A stretch of 64,000 bases of DNA, from positions 124,001 to 188,000 of the forward strand of contig NZ_BMSY01000011.1 in assembly GCF_014649395.1 (NCBI RefSeq). The letters run 5' to 3'. The stretch is from Streptomyces aureoverticillatus. Lineage in GTDB: Bacteria; Actinomycetota; Actinomycetes; Streptomycetales; Streptomycetaceae. The position numbers were made by a program, and so were the translations under genes. Under the pieces are notes generated by a model, which was given only the letters and a program-made list of their open reading frames with translations, did no database searches and had not been told where the DNA came from. Positions 1 through 8,444 of the stretch are shown one piece after another; positions within the stretch are counted from its first letter, which is position 1; each line of letters starts with the position of its first letter.

Positions 1-1515
1 CTGACGCGGCTCGACGAGGCGGAGGCACGGCCGGGCGCCGACACCGACGTGGAGCGGCGTTGCGCGCGGCTGCTGCGCGAGCGGCTCACGGCGGAGCTGG
101 CCGTGCACGACGCCGGCGAGGGCCTGCGCGCCGTCGGCAATCTGCACACCGCCCCGCACGCGATCCGCGAGATCTTGACGGTGACGCCGACCGGGACGGA
201 GGCGGACTGGGCGGCGATCGCCGAGCGTCTGCGGGCGGTGCCCGCCGCCTACGAGGGCTACCGCGCCTCCCTCGGACTCGGCCTGGAGCGAAAGCTGTTC
301 GGGGCGCCGCGGCCGACGGCCACGTTCATCGAGCAGCTCACGCAGTGGGCGGGGCCCGAGGGCGGCCCCGGCTGGTTCGAGGAGTTCGCGGCGGACGGCC
401 CGCAGGCGCTGCGGTCCGAGCTGGACGCGGCGGCGAAGGCGGCGACCGGCGCGGTGGTGGCGCTGCGCGACTGGATGCGGGACGTGTACGCCCCCGCGAT
501 CGAGGGCGCGCCCGACGTGGTGGGACGCGAGCGGTACGCCCGTCTCTCGCGGTACTTCAACGGCACCGACCTGGACCTCGACGAGGCGTACGCGTACGGC
601 TGGGCCGAGTACCACCGGCTGCTCGGCGAGATGCGCGCCGAGGCGGAGAAGATCCTGCCGGGCGCGGCCACGCCGTGGGAGGCGCTGGCGCACGTCGACG
701 AGCACGGCGCGCACATCGAGGGCGTCGACGAGGTCCGGCAGTGGCTGCAGGACCTCATGGACGAGGCGATCGAGGCGCTGGACGGCACCCACTTCGAACT
801 CGCCGAGCGGGTGCGGAAGGTGGAGTCGCGGATCGCCCCGCCCGGCGGCGCGGCCGCCCCGTACTACACCGCGCCCTCCGAGGACTTCTCGCGGCCCGGC
901 AGGACCTGGCTGCCCACCATGGGCGAGACCCGTTTCCCCGTGTACGACCTGGTGTCCACCTGGTACCACGAGGGCGTGCCCGGCCATCACCTGCAGCTCG
1001 CGCAGTGGGCGCACGTCGCGGAGGACCTGTCCCGCTACCAGGCGACCGTCGGCATCGTCAGCGCCAACGCGGAGGGCTGGGCGCTGTACGCGGAGCGCCT
1101 GATGGACGAGCTGGGCTTCCTCACCGACCCCGAGCGGCGCCTCGGCTACCTCGACGCGCAGATGATGCGCGCGCTGCGGGTCATCGTCGACATCGGCATG
1201 CACCTGGAGCTGGAGATCCCGGCGGACTCCCCGTTCCACCCCGGCGAGCGGTGGACTCCCGACCTGGCCCAGGAGTTCTACGGCGCGCACTGCAGCCGGC
1301 CCGCGGACTTCGTGGAGAGCGAGATGACCCGCTACCTCACCATCCCCGGCCAGGCCATCGGCTACAAGCTCGGCGAGCGCGCCTGGCTGCTGGGCCGCGA
1401 GAACGCGCGGCGGCGGCACGGGGACGCGTTCGACGCGAAGGCGTGGCACATGGCGGCGCTGTCGCAGGGGTCGTTGGGGCTGGACGATCTGGTGGACGAG
1501 TTGTCGGCGTTGTGA
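1..1515 (+). CDS. DUF885 family metallopeptidase-like protein (5' truncated)
   Basis: The reading frame is open from base 1, so the start lies outside the window; 504 residues are visible. The family is recognised by the gluzincin-like motif HEGVPGHH (bases 967-990), followed by an Asn-Ala-Glu-Gly-Trp segment that supplies further metal-site residues. DUF885 proteins are usually about 550-600 residues, so only a short N-terminal piece is missing. Actinobacterial members are annotated as cytoplasmic peptidases of unknown substrate; nothing visible here suggests export. It ends 66 bp before a convergent SDR gene, with a hairpin between them. The family call is firm; the enzymatic role is inferred. 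Confidence 0.85.
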   Translation: MTRLDEAEARPGADTDVERRCARLLRERLTAELAVHDAGEGLRAVGNLHTAPHAIREILTVTPTGTEADWAAIAERLRAVPAAYEGYRASLGLGLERKLFGAPRPTATFIEQLTQWAGPEGGPGWFEEFAADGPQALRSELDAAAKAATGAVVALRDWMRDVYAPAIEGAPDVVGRERYARLSRYFNGTDLDLDEAYAYGWAEYHRLLGEMRAEAEKILPGAATPWEALAHVDEHGAHIEGVDEVRQWLQDLMDEAIEALDGTHFELAERVRKVESRIAPPGGAAAPYYTAPSEDFSRPGRTWLPTMGETRFPVYDLVSTWYHEGVPGHHLQLAQWAHVAEDLSRYQATVGIVSANAEGWALYAERLMDELGFLTDPERRLGYLDAQMMRALRVIVDIGMHLELEIPADSPFHPGERWTPDLAQEFYGAHCSRPADFVESEMTRYLTIPGQAIGYKLGERAWLLGRENARRRHGDAFDAKAWHMAALSQGSLGLDDLVDELSAL

Positions 1516-1562
1516 GCCGGACAGGGCGGGGGCTCTTCCGGCGCCCCGCCCCGTCGCACTTC

Positions 1563-1579
1563 CCGGGCCTCCGGCCCGG
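1563..1579. terminator. hairpin between convergent genes
   Basis: CCGGGCC and GGCCCGG form a perfect 7-bp stem with a TCC loop. It lies between the convergent DUF885 and SDR genes and could serve both. There is no U-tract, which is usual in Streptomyces. Confidence 0.5.
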
Positions 1580-1581
1580 AG

Positions 1582-2427
1582 TCAGCCCTTGATGCCGCCC
1601 TCCGAATTGATGACCTGCCCCGTGATCCACTCGGCCTCGTCCGTCGCGAGCCACGCGATGAGACGGGCCGGGTCGTCGGGCATGCCCCAGCGGCCCGCCG
1701 GGAAGAGGGCGGCGATCTCCTCGTACGCCTCCCCCGTCATGTAGTCCGTGTCGACGGGGCCGGGGTTGACCGTGTTCACGGTGACGGCGAGGTCGGCGAG
1801 CCCCGTCGCCAGTGACCGGGTCACGGAGGCGAGGGCGCCCTTCTGCAAGGCGTACGCCAGCTCGCCGGGCATGCCGCCCGCGATGTCCTGGCCGGACGTC
1901 ATCATCGTGACGCGTCCGCCGGGTGTGCGCGGCGGCAGCTTGGCGCGCAGCCTGGCGTACGCCTGCACGAGCAGGATCACGGAGCGGGTGTCGACGGCCC
2001 AGTGGGCGTCGAGCATGGCCGCGTCGATCTCGTCGAGGGTGCCGTCCCGGCCGCTGCGGGCGTGGTTGGCGACGAGGATGTCGAGGCGCCCGCCGAGCGC
2101 TTCGGCCGCCGTCGCGACCAGTTCGGCGGGCGCTTCGGCGTCGGCGAGGTCGGCCGGGCCGTGCGCGACGCGCGCGTCCGGGTCGGCCAGCGCCTCGCGC
2201 ACGGAGGCGACGACGTCCTCGGGCCGGTCGGCGCCCCAGGGCATCTCGGCGTCGTGCGGCACGTGGTGGTGCAGATAGACGCTCGCCCCGTACGCGGCGA
2301 GACGGCGGGCGACGGCGTGGCCGATGCCTCCGCGACGGCTCGCGCCGGTGACGAGGGCGGTGCGCCCCCGCAACGGCAGCGGATCGCGGCGGAGTTCGGC
2401 GGCGGTGGGCTGGGGAAGCTTGGGCAT
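1582..2427 (-). CDS. SDR family NAD(P)-dependent oxidoreductase
   Basis: This 281-residue protein is a short-chain dehydrogenase/reductase. It shows the nucleotide-binding motif TGASRRGGIG near residue 28, an Asn-His-Ala segment after strand 4, the catalytic Tyr-x3-Lys (YALQK) and the family motif NPGPVDT. Compared with classic SDRs it has a long insertion after strand 2, including HHHVPHDAEMPWG, which is common in actinobacterial relatives annotated as 3-ketoacyl-ACP-reductase-like. The substrate cannot be deduced. It is transcribed towards the DUF885 gene and is divergent from the NTF2-like gene about 100 bp away. Confidence 0.85.
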   Translation of the reverse strand: MPKLPQPTAAELRRDPLPLRGRTALVTGASRRGGIGHAVARRLAAYGASVYLHHHVPHDAEMPWGADRPEDVVASVREALADPDARVAHGPADLADAEAPAELVATAAEALGGRLDILVANHARSGRDGTLDEIDAAMLDAHWAVDTRSVILLVQAYARLRAKLPPRTPGGRVTMMTSGQDIAGGMPGELAYALQKGALASVTRSLATGLADLAVTVNTVNPGPVDTDYMTGEAYEEIAALFPAGRWGMPDDPARLIAWLATDEAEWITGQVINSEGGIKG

Positions 2428-2523
2428 GACAGCCCATGATGCGGGCTCGCCGTACGCGGCGCACGGGATTAACGGGCAGTGGGCGAGCGCCCGTTGTCAG
2501 TGGCTGCTGCCACGATGCCCGCC

Positions 2524-2901
2524 ATGACACCTACTGAGATCGTCACGGCGTTGTGGGACCGCATGCAGGCACGGGACTGGACGGGGGTGGGTGCGCTCCT
2601 CGCCGAGGACGTCGTCGTCGAATGGCCGGTGAGCGCCGAGCGCATCGTGGGCAGGGACAACTACCTGCGCGTGAACGCGGAGTATCCGGAGGGCTGGTCG
2701 ATCCGGCTGCTGCGGATCGTCGCGGACGGCGACACCGTCGTCTCCGAGGTGGAGGTGCCGCACGAGACCATGGGGAGGCACCGGGTGGCCTCGTTCTGGA
2801 CGGTGTGGGACGGGAGGATCGTGGCGGCCCGCGAGTACTGGAGCGAGGTCGGTTCCGATCCGTCGCCCCAGTGGCGGGCCGACTTCGTGCAGCCGATGTG
2901 A
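2524..2901 (+). CDS. NTF2-like / SnoaL-like domain protein
   Basis: The 125-residue product has the cone-shaped NTF2-like pattern: an N-terminal helix (TPTEIVTALWDRMQARDW), then LLAEDVVVEW, and a C-terminal sheet containing VASFWTVWDGRIVAAREYW. The start MTPTEIV fits the domain edge; an in-frame start 45 bp upstream would add a sequence unlike the family. Such proteins are small cyclases, isomerases or binding proteins, and no substrate can be assigned. It ends 19 bp before the convergent rhodanese gene. Confidence 0.75.
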   Translation: MTPTEIVTALWDRMQARDWTGVGALLAEDVVVEWPVSAERIVGRDNYLRVNAEYPEGWSIRLLRIVADGDTVVSEVEVPHETMGRHRVASFWTVWDGRIVAAREYWSEVGSDPSPQWRADFVQPM

Positions 2902-2920
2902 GGCGGGCCGCGGCCGCGCC

Positions 2921-3472
2921 TCAGCAGCCGCAGTCCGCCCCTTCCTCGGGAGCCGTCAGCGGGTCGACGGCGCGGCGGTCGGCACCCTCCCACGTCTCGT
3001 ACGGGAAGCCCTCACGGGCCCAGTACTCGAAGCCCCCGAGCATCTCCTTGACCTGGAAGCCCAGTTGGGCCAGGGCGAGGGCCGCGCGGGTCGCGCCGTT
3101 GCAGCCGGGGCCCCAGCAGTACGTGACGACCGGGACCGCCTTGTCGAGGAGCCGCTCGGCCTGGCTCGGGATGAGCGCGGTGGGCAGGTGCACGGCGCCG
3201 GGGACGTGCCCCTGGTCCCAGGACTCGGTGGAGCGGGAGTCGAGGACGACGAAGCCGGGGTCGCCGTCGGCGGCGAGCGCGGAGGCGACGTCGGACACGT
3301 CAGCGTGGAAGGCGAGGCTCGCGGCGAAGTGGGCGGCGGCCGCGGCGGGGGCGGCCGGGGCGACGCGGAGGACGGGGTTCGCGGCGCCGGCGGAGCCCGG
3401 GGCGCCCGTAGCGGCCGGGCTGTTCGCGAGGTTCGCGGCGTTCGTGACGGTCTGCGAAGTCATGGTGTTCAT
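2921..3472 (-). CDS. rhodanese-like domain protein
   Basis: The 183-residue product has a low-complexity Ala-rich N-terminus (about 50 residues) followed by one rhodanese domain: FVVLDSRSTESWDQGHVPGAV, then the active-site segment YCWGPGCNGA with the candidate sulfur-accepting Cys, and LGGFEYWAREGFP near the end. It finishes with Asp-Cys-Gly-Cys. It may act as a sulfurtransferase or persulfide carrier. It is divergent from an Lrp/AsnC regulator 94 bp away, a pairing that suggests local control. The start chosen is MNTM; a second Met three codons later is also possible. Confidence 0.8.
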   Translation of the reverse strand: MNTMTSQTVTNAANLANSPAATGAPGSAGAANPVLRVAPAAPAAAAAHFAASLAFHADVSDVASALAADGDPGFVVLDSRSTESWDQGHVPGAVHLPTALIPSQAERLLDKAVPVVTYCWGPGCNGATRAALALAQLGFQVKEMLGGFEYWAREGFPYETWEGADRRAVDPLTAPEEGADCGC

Positions 3473-3566
3473 GGCTGAAAATCTATGGTCGTGGGCCGTG
3501 ATCCTGAAGGGGCGATTCCCGGTCCGCCTCTTGATCAGCCGGGCTTTTCCCTGTTTCCTCTCGGAC

Positions 3567-4013
3567 ATGACCGGTTATTCCACGGACGCCACCGACTGGC
3601 GCATCCTCGACGTCCTCCAGCGGCAGGGCCGCGCCAGCTACGCCGAGCTGGCGCGCGCGGTCTCCATGTCCGCGAGCGCCGTCACCGAGCGGGTGCGGCG
3701 CCTGGAGGAGGCGGGTGTCATCCAGGGGTACGCGGCCGTGGTCGACCCGGAGCGGCTCGGCCTGCCGGTGCTCGCCTTCGTACGGCTCCGTTATCCGAAC
3801 GGCAACTACAAGCCGTTCCACGACCTGGTCGAGACGACCCCGGAGATCCTGGAGGCGCACCACGTCACCGGCGACGACTGCTTCGTCATCAAGGTCGCCG
3901 CGCGCTCGATGCGGCACCTGGAAGAGGTCTCCGGCAAGATCGGCTCCCTCGGGTCGGTGACGACCAGCGTCGTCTACTCGTCACCGCTGACGGGGCGCCC
4001 CCTGGGGCAGTGA
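3567..4013 (+). CDS. Lrp/AsnC family transcriptional regulator
   Basis: The 148-residue protein has the N-terminal AsnC winged HTH (DATDWRILDVLQRQGRASYAEL, then SMSASAVTERVRRLEEAGVI) and the C-terminal RAM ligand-binding domain (VTGDDCFVIKVAARSMRHLE). The length is typical. It lies divergent from the rhodanese gene, so the shared 94-bp region (3473-3566) probably holds both promoters and its operator. The effector, probably an amino acid or sulfur compound, is inferred from context only. Confidence 0.9.
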   Translation: MTGYSTDATDWRILDVLQRQGRASYAELARAVSMSASAVTERVRRLEEAGVIQGYAAVVDPERLGLPVLAFVRLRYPNGNYKPFHDLVETTPEILEAHHVTGDDCFVIKVAARSMRHLEEVSGKIGSLGSVTTSVVYSSPLTGRPLGQ

Positions 4014-4056
4014 GCCCGCCCTCAGTCCCCTCAGACCCTCAGGCCCGTCAGACCCC

Positions 4057-7000
4057 TCAGACCTCGCCCCGCTGCCGCACCACCGACCCCGCCCTGCCCT
4101 TGACGACCTCCAGCTGTGCGTGCACCCGGCGCCGCAGGTCCGCGACGTGGCTGACGATGCCCACGCTGCGGTCCCGCTCGCGCAGGGAGTCCAGGACGTC
4201 GAGGACCTCGTCGAGCGTCTGGTCGTCGAGGGAGCCGAAGCCCTCGTCGATGAAGAGCGTGTCGAGGCGCACGCCGCCGGCCTCGTCCGTGACGACGTCC
4301 GCGAGGCCGAGGGCGAGGGCGAGCGAGGCGAAGAACGTCTCGCCGCCGGAGAGGGTCGCCGTGTCGCGCTCGCGGCCCGTCCAGGCGTCGACCACGTGCA
4401 GGCCGAGTCCCGACCGGCCGCGGCCGGTGCGGTCGTCGGAGTGGACGAGGGTGTAGCGGCCCGAGGACATGCGGCGCAGCCGCACCGTCGCCGCGGCCGC
4501 GACCTGTTCCAGGCGGGCCGCGAGGACGTACGACTCCAGGCGCATCCGGCGTTCGTTGTCGGCGGAGGTCCCGGCGGCCAGGGTGGCGAGCCGCGCCACC
4601 CGGTCATGGGCCTCGCGCAGCGGGGCGAGCCGCCGGGCGGCGGCGGCCGAGCGGGCGGAGAGCCGGTCGAGATCGGCGCACCGCCGGGCGGCGGCGTCGC
4701 AGGCGGACGCGGCGGCCCGCACCCGGCGCCCGGCCGTCTCGGCGGCGGCCTCGGCCTCGGCGAGCAGCGCGGGCGGGCGCTGCGCGGCGGCGGCCGCGTC
4801 GGGCTCGGCGAGCAGCGCGCGGACCGCGGCCTGCTCGTTCTGCCAGGCGTCGACGCGGTGCTGGAGCTCGCGGTGGCCCGCGTCGTCGAGGAGCGCGGCG
4901 GACGCGGCGGCGGGGGTGTCGAATCCGGCGCGGAAGGCGGCGTCGGCGAGGCGGGCGTCGGCGTCCTTCAGGCGCTGGGCCGACTCGTCGGCGGCGCGGG
5001 CGGCGTCGGCGGCCTCGGTGAGGAGTTCGGTCTGCCGCTCCAGTTGCGCGGCGCGCTGGGCGACGCTCGCCGACGCGCCGCGCGCGCGGGTCAACTCCTC
5101 CTCCAGGCCCGCCTGTTCGTCGGCCAGGGCGTCCCGCAGCGCGGCGCGGGACTCGACGCGGCGGGCGGCCTCCTGCTGGGCGGCGACCCGGCGGTCGTGT
5201 TCCCGCTCCGCCCGGCCCAGCGCCTCGCGGGCGGCGTGCAGGCCGGAGGCGCGGTCCCGGGCCTCGGTGTGGGCGTGCCGCAACTCCTCGACGGCCGCGG
5301 TGAGTTCGTCGACGGGGGTGTCGGACGCGGCGGCGGTGGCGGCCGCGAGCGCTTCCCGCACGGTGCCGAGGTCCCGCTCGGCGGCGCCGCGGGCCTCGTC
5401 CGCCTGCTGGTAAGCGGCGAGGGCGGCTTCTTCGGCGGCGCGGTCGACGTGGCCCGCGGACTTCCGCGCGGGGGCAGGGTGCTCGGTGGCGCCGCAGACG
5501 GCGCAGGGGGTGCCGTCGTCGAGGTGCGCGGCGAGTTCGGCGGCGATGTCCGCGAGGCGCTGCTCCTTGAGGCCGAGCCAGCGCTCGTGGGCGGCGGTGG
5601 CGTGCTCGCGGGCGGCGATCAGGCGCTCCTGGGCCGCGTCGGCCTCCTGGGTGAGCCGGTCGCGGCGGCGGGCCGCGTCCAGCTTCTCCTGCGCGGGCCG
5701 GAGCCGCCCGGCCAGGTGCTCGGTGCGCGTGGCGGCTTCCTGGGCCGCCTCGATGCCGTCCTGGAGACGGGACCGGGTCGCGTCCCAGTCGGCGAGCCAG
5801 CCCGCGGCGTCCTGAAGGAGCTCGTCGTCGGACCGCTCCTGGCGGTCCAGGTCGGCGCGCTGGGCGGTCAGTTCGGCGAGGCGGCGCTCGGCGCGGCGGG
5901 CGGAGGCGAGACCGCCCAGCTCCTCGCTGGCCCGGCGCGCGGCGCTCGCGAGGCCGGTGGCGCCCTCGTCGGCGTACGTGGCGGGCAGCTGCGCACGCGC
6001 GTGTGCCTCGGCGGCCGTGGCGCGGCGGTGGTCCTCGTCGGCGTCGGCGCGCAGGGCGAGCGCGGGGGCGACGGTCTCCGCCTTGCGGGCCTGCTCCATG
6101 CGCGCGGTGAGGCGCCGGTGGTCCTCGGCGCGCTCCTCGAGTCGGGTCGCGCGCTCCTGGGCGTCGGCGAACCGCCGCTGGAGGCGGGCCAGTTCGCGTA
6201 CGTCGTCCAGCTCGGCGGTCGCCGCCGCGTGCGCGGACTCCGCGTGCGCGAGGGCGCTGCGGGCGACGGTGAGGCGCTCGCGCGCGCCCGCCCGCACGAC
6301 GGCGGCCCAGGTGAGGACGGAGTCGGCGAGCCCCGGGTCGCCGGGGGCGGCGTCGGGCAGCGGCAGTTCGGCGCCCACGCCGCCGTCGCTGCCCGCGCCC
6401 GCCGCCTGCTGCATGCGGTGCGCGTCGGCGAGCAGGTCCGCGTCGCCCTCGCGCACCTGTGCCTCGGCGGCGCGGCGCTGCTCGGCGAGCCGCTGCTCGA
6501 CGGCGGCGAACCGGCGCGTGTCGAAGAGCCGGCCGAGGAGCTTGCCGCGGGCCTCCGCGTCGGCGCGCAGGAACCGCGCGAAGTCGCCCTGCGGCAACAG
6601 CACGACCTGGCAGAACTGCTCCTTGCTCATGCCGAGGAGCTGCGTGATCTCCTCGCCGATCTCCTGGTGGGAGCGGCTCAGATCCTTCCAGCCGCCGCCA
6701 CCCGGTGCGCCGCCGCCCGGGACGCCGCTGCCGCCTCCCGGGACGCCGCCGTCGGGGGTCTCGCCGCGGGCGTACTCACGCAGCCAGCTCTGCGCCTTGT
6801 CCGTCGTGGTCCCCGTGCCGCGCTTCTTGGGGCGCTCCCAGGGCGGCTGCCGGGTGATCTCCAGGCGGCGTCCGGCCACGGTCAGTTCGAGCCGGACCTC
6901 CGTGCGCGTGTCCGGCCGGGCGTGGTCGCTGCGCAGCGTCACGCCCTGGCCGCCGCCCTGGCGGGGTCCCGGGACTGAGCCGTACAACGCGTAGCAGACG

Positions 7001-7140
7001 GCGTCCAGGACGGAGGTCTTGCCTGCGCCCGTGGGGCCGTGCAGCAGGAAGAGCCCGGCCGCCGACAGCTCGTCGAAGTCGATGTCCTGGGTGGTGCCGA
7101 ACGGCCCGAACGCGGTGATCCGCAGCCGGTGCAGCCTCAT
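4057..7140 (-). CDS. sbcC: SbcC-like nuclease-complex ATPase
   Basis: This 1027-residue SMC-like ATPase is the large subunit of the SbcCD (Mre11/Rad50-type) nuclease that opens DNA hairpins and processes ends. Visible parts are an N-terminal Walker A (GPTGAGKT, residues 35-42), a long Ala/Arg/Glu-rich coiled coil, a zinc-hook Cys-Ala-Val-Cys near the middle, the ABC signature LSGGE and Walker B LFIDEGFGSLD near the C-terminus. A Gly/Pro-rich patch interrupts the N-terminal lobe (about bases 6700-6760). The start is the ATG that overlaps the sbcD stop in an ATGA tetramer, so the two are translationally coupled. The frame stays open upstream through sbcD in another phase, but no SbcC motif lies there. 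Confidence 0.95.
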   Translation of the reverse strand: MRLHRLRITAFGPFGTTQDIDFDELSAAGLFLLHGPTGAGKTSVLDAVCYALYGSVPGPRQGGGQGVTLRSDHARPDTRTEVRLELTVAGRRLEITRQPPWERPKKRGTGTTTDKAQSWLREYARGETPDGGVPGGGSGVPGGGAPGGGGWKDLSRSHQEIGEEITQLLGMSKEQFCQVVLLPQGDFARFLRADAEARGKLLGRLFDTRRFAAVEQRLAEQRRAAEAQVREGDADLLADAHRMQQAAGAGSDGGVGAELPLPDAAPGDPGLADSVLTWAAVVRAGARERLTVARSALAHAESAHAAATAELDDVRELARLQRRFADAQERATRLEERAEDHRRLTARMEQARKAETVAPALALRADADEDHRRATAAEAHARAQLPATYADEGATGLASAARRASEELGGLASARRAERRLAELTAQRADLDRQERSDDELLQDAAGWLADWDATRSRLQDGIEAAQEAATRTEHLAGRLRPAQEKLDAARRRDRLTQEADAAQERLIAAREHATAAHERWLGLKEQRLADIAAELAAHLDDGTPCAVCGATEHPAPARKSAGHVDRAAEEAALAAYQQADEARGAAERDLGTVREALAAATAAASDTPVDELTAAVEELRHAHTEARDRASGLHAAREALGRAEREHDRRVAAQQEAARRVESRAALRDALADEQAGLEEELTRARGASASVAQRAAQLERQTELLTEAADAARAADESAQRLKDADARLADAAFRAGFDTPAAASAALLDDAGHRELQHRVDAWQNEQAAVRALLAEPDAAAAAQRPPALLAEAEAAAETAGRRVRAAASACDAAARRCADLDRLSARSAAAARRLAPLREAHDRVARLATLAAGTSADNERRMRLESYVLAARLEQVAAAATVRLRRMSSGRYTLVHSDDRTGRGRSGLGLHVVDAWTGRERDTATLSGGETFFASLALALGLADVVTDEAGGVRLDTLFIDEGFGSLDDQTLDEVLDVLDSLRERDRSVGIVSHVADLRRRVHAQLEVVKGRAGSVVRQRGEV

Positions 7141-8318
7141 CGGGCCACCTCGCGCACCCCGTCTTGAACCAGCACGGTGTCGGCGCGCACGGCGTCGAAC
7201 GCGTCGCGCAGCACGGTCCGTTCGCGCTCGTCCGGGCCCGCGCCGCGCACATGGGTCACGAAGTCCTCCGCGATCTGCTGGTCGTCGCGGCCCTTGAGGC
7301 GCTGGGCGTACGACACGTCCGGGTCCTCGGGGGCGCGGTCGGGGTCGAAGACGAGGCTGAGGGTGTGCGGGAACCGCTCGGTGAGGCGGGCCATGGGCTC
7401 GTCCGGGCGGACCGGGTCCGTGAGGGTCGCCTCGATCCACGCCTGCTCGTGGCGGGCGAGGTCCGGGTCCGCGAGGAGGTCGTCGAGGGCGCCTCTGACA
7501 CGGGCGAGCGGCCGGGGCACCGGGCAGTCGATCCGCTCGGCCGCCGTCAGCTCCCCGGCCGGGCCGAGGTCGATCAGCCACATGCTCTTGCGGTGGTCGG
7601 CCTCGGAGAAGGAGTACGCCAGCGGGGAGCCGCTGTAGCGCACGCGCTCGCCGATGACCTGGCTGCCGTGCAGGTGGCCGAGCGCCACATAGTCCACGCC
7701 GTCGAAGACACCGGCCGGCACGGAGGCGACGCCGCCGACCGTGATGTCCCGCTCGCTGTCGCTGGCCGCGCCGCCGGTCACGAAGGCGTGCGCGAGGACG
7801 ACGGAGCGGGTGCCGTCGGCGCGCGCGGCCAGGTCGGCCCGGACGCGGTCCATGGCGGCCGCGAGCACCGCCTCGTGCCCGGCACGCTCGACGCCGAACT
7901 CGTCCTTCACCAGGGCCGGTTCGAGATACGGCAGGCCGTAGAAGGCCACGTCCCCGTGGGCGTCGGTGAGCACCACGGGGTCCGCGCACCCGGCCGGGTC
8001 GGTGCGCAGGTGGATGCCCGCCCGGTCGATGAGACCGGCGCCGACGCCTAGACGGCGTGCCGAGTCGTGGTTCCCGGAGATCATCACCGTGGGCACGCCG
8101 AGGTCCGCGAGCCGGTGCAGCGCGTCGTCGAACAGCTCGACCGCGGCGAGCGGGGGCACCGCCCTGTCGTACACGTCTCCCGAGACGACGACGGCGTCCA
8201 CCGCGCGCTCGCGGGCGGTGGTGACGAGATGGCCGATGAACTCGGCCTGCGCGTCGAGCATGCTCACGCGGTGCAGCGACCGGCCGAGATGCCAGTCGGA
8301 AGTGTGCAGAATTCTCAC
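7137..8318 (-). CDS. sbcD: SbcD-like exonuclease subunit
   Basis: The 393-residue calcineurin-like phosphoesterase carries the Mre11/SbcD metal motifs in order: ILHTSDWHLGRSLH, VVSGDVYDR, ISGNHDS and LGHLHGSQ. It is the nuclease partner of the downstream sbcC. The GTG start (VRILHTSD) matches family N-termini; GGAG lies 7 nt upstream. Earlier in-frame starts would add a Gly/Arg tail not seen in SbcD. A seven-codon upstream frame with its own purine-rich leader ends on the start codon (see separate entry). Confidence 0.95.
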   Translation of the reverse strand: MRILHTSDWHLGRSLHRVSMLDAQAEFIGHLVTTARERAVDAVVVSGDVYDRAVPPLAAVELFDDALHRLADLGVPTVMISGNHDSARRLGVGAGLIDRAGIHLRTDPAGCADPVVLTDAHGDVAFYGLPYLEPALVKDEFGVERAGHEAVLAAAMDRVRADLAARADGTRSVVLAHAFVTGGAASDSERDITVGGVASVPAGVFDGVDYVALGHLHGSQVIGERVRYSGSPLAYSFSEADHRKSMWLIDLGPAGELTAAERIDCPVPRPLARVRGALDDLLADPDLARHEQAWIEATLTDPVRPDEPMARLTERFPHTLSLVFDPDRAPEDPDVSYAQRLKGRDDQQIAEDFVTHVRGAGPDERERTVLRDAFDAVRADTVLVQDGVREVAR

Positions 8319-8338
8319 GACGCCGCTCCGGCCCGCAT
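8315..8338 (-). CDS. possible seven-codon upstream ORF coupled to sbcD
   Basis: ATG at 8338 opens a frame coding for MRAGAAS whose TGA overlaps the sbcD GTG start (GTGA). A purine-rich stretch containing GGAGGAGGGGAAA precedes the ATG, whereas sbcD itself has only GGAG inside this mini-frame. The layout would suit translational coupling. There is no evidence that it is translated, and it may be chance. Confidence 0.3.
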   Translation of the reverse strand: MRAGAAS

Positions 8339-8444
8339 GCTCGCTTTCCCCTCCTCCGCCCCGGATCAAGGACCGCCCGAGCACGGGCCTCGCCGACAGC
8401 ACCCACCACGCTAGCGCCTGTCGGCCCCTGCTCGATCACGCGCC

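Noticed and set aside
4014..4056. CTCAGACCC-like repeats between the Lrp and sbcC genes as a terminator
   Set aside because: They are direct repeats and do not form an inverted pair; no stem of useful length can be drawn.
4120..6978. Very long plus-strand open frame (952 codons) antisense to sbcC
   Set aside because: Composition is Gly/Arg/Val repeats expected from reading the complement of a GC-rich coiled-coil gene; no domain, and sbcC motifs on the other strand are intact.
7141..8439. Apparent fusion of sbcC with a 430-residue N-terminal extension
   Set aside because: The extension is sbcD read in another frame; the internal ATG with MRLHRLRITAFGPFG is the normal SbcC start and overlaps the sbcD stop.
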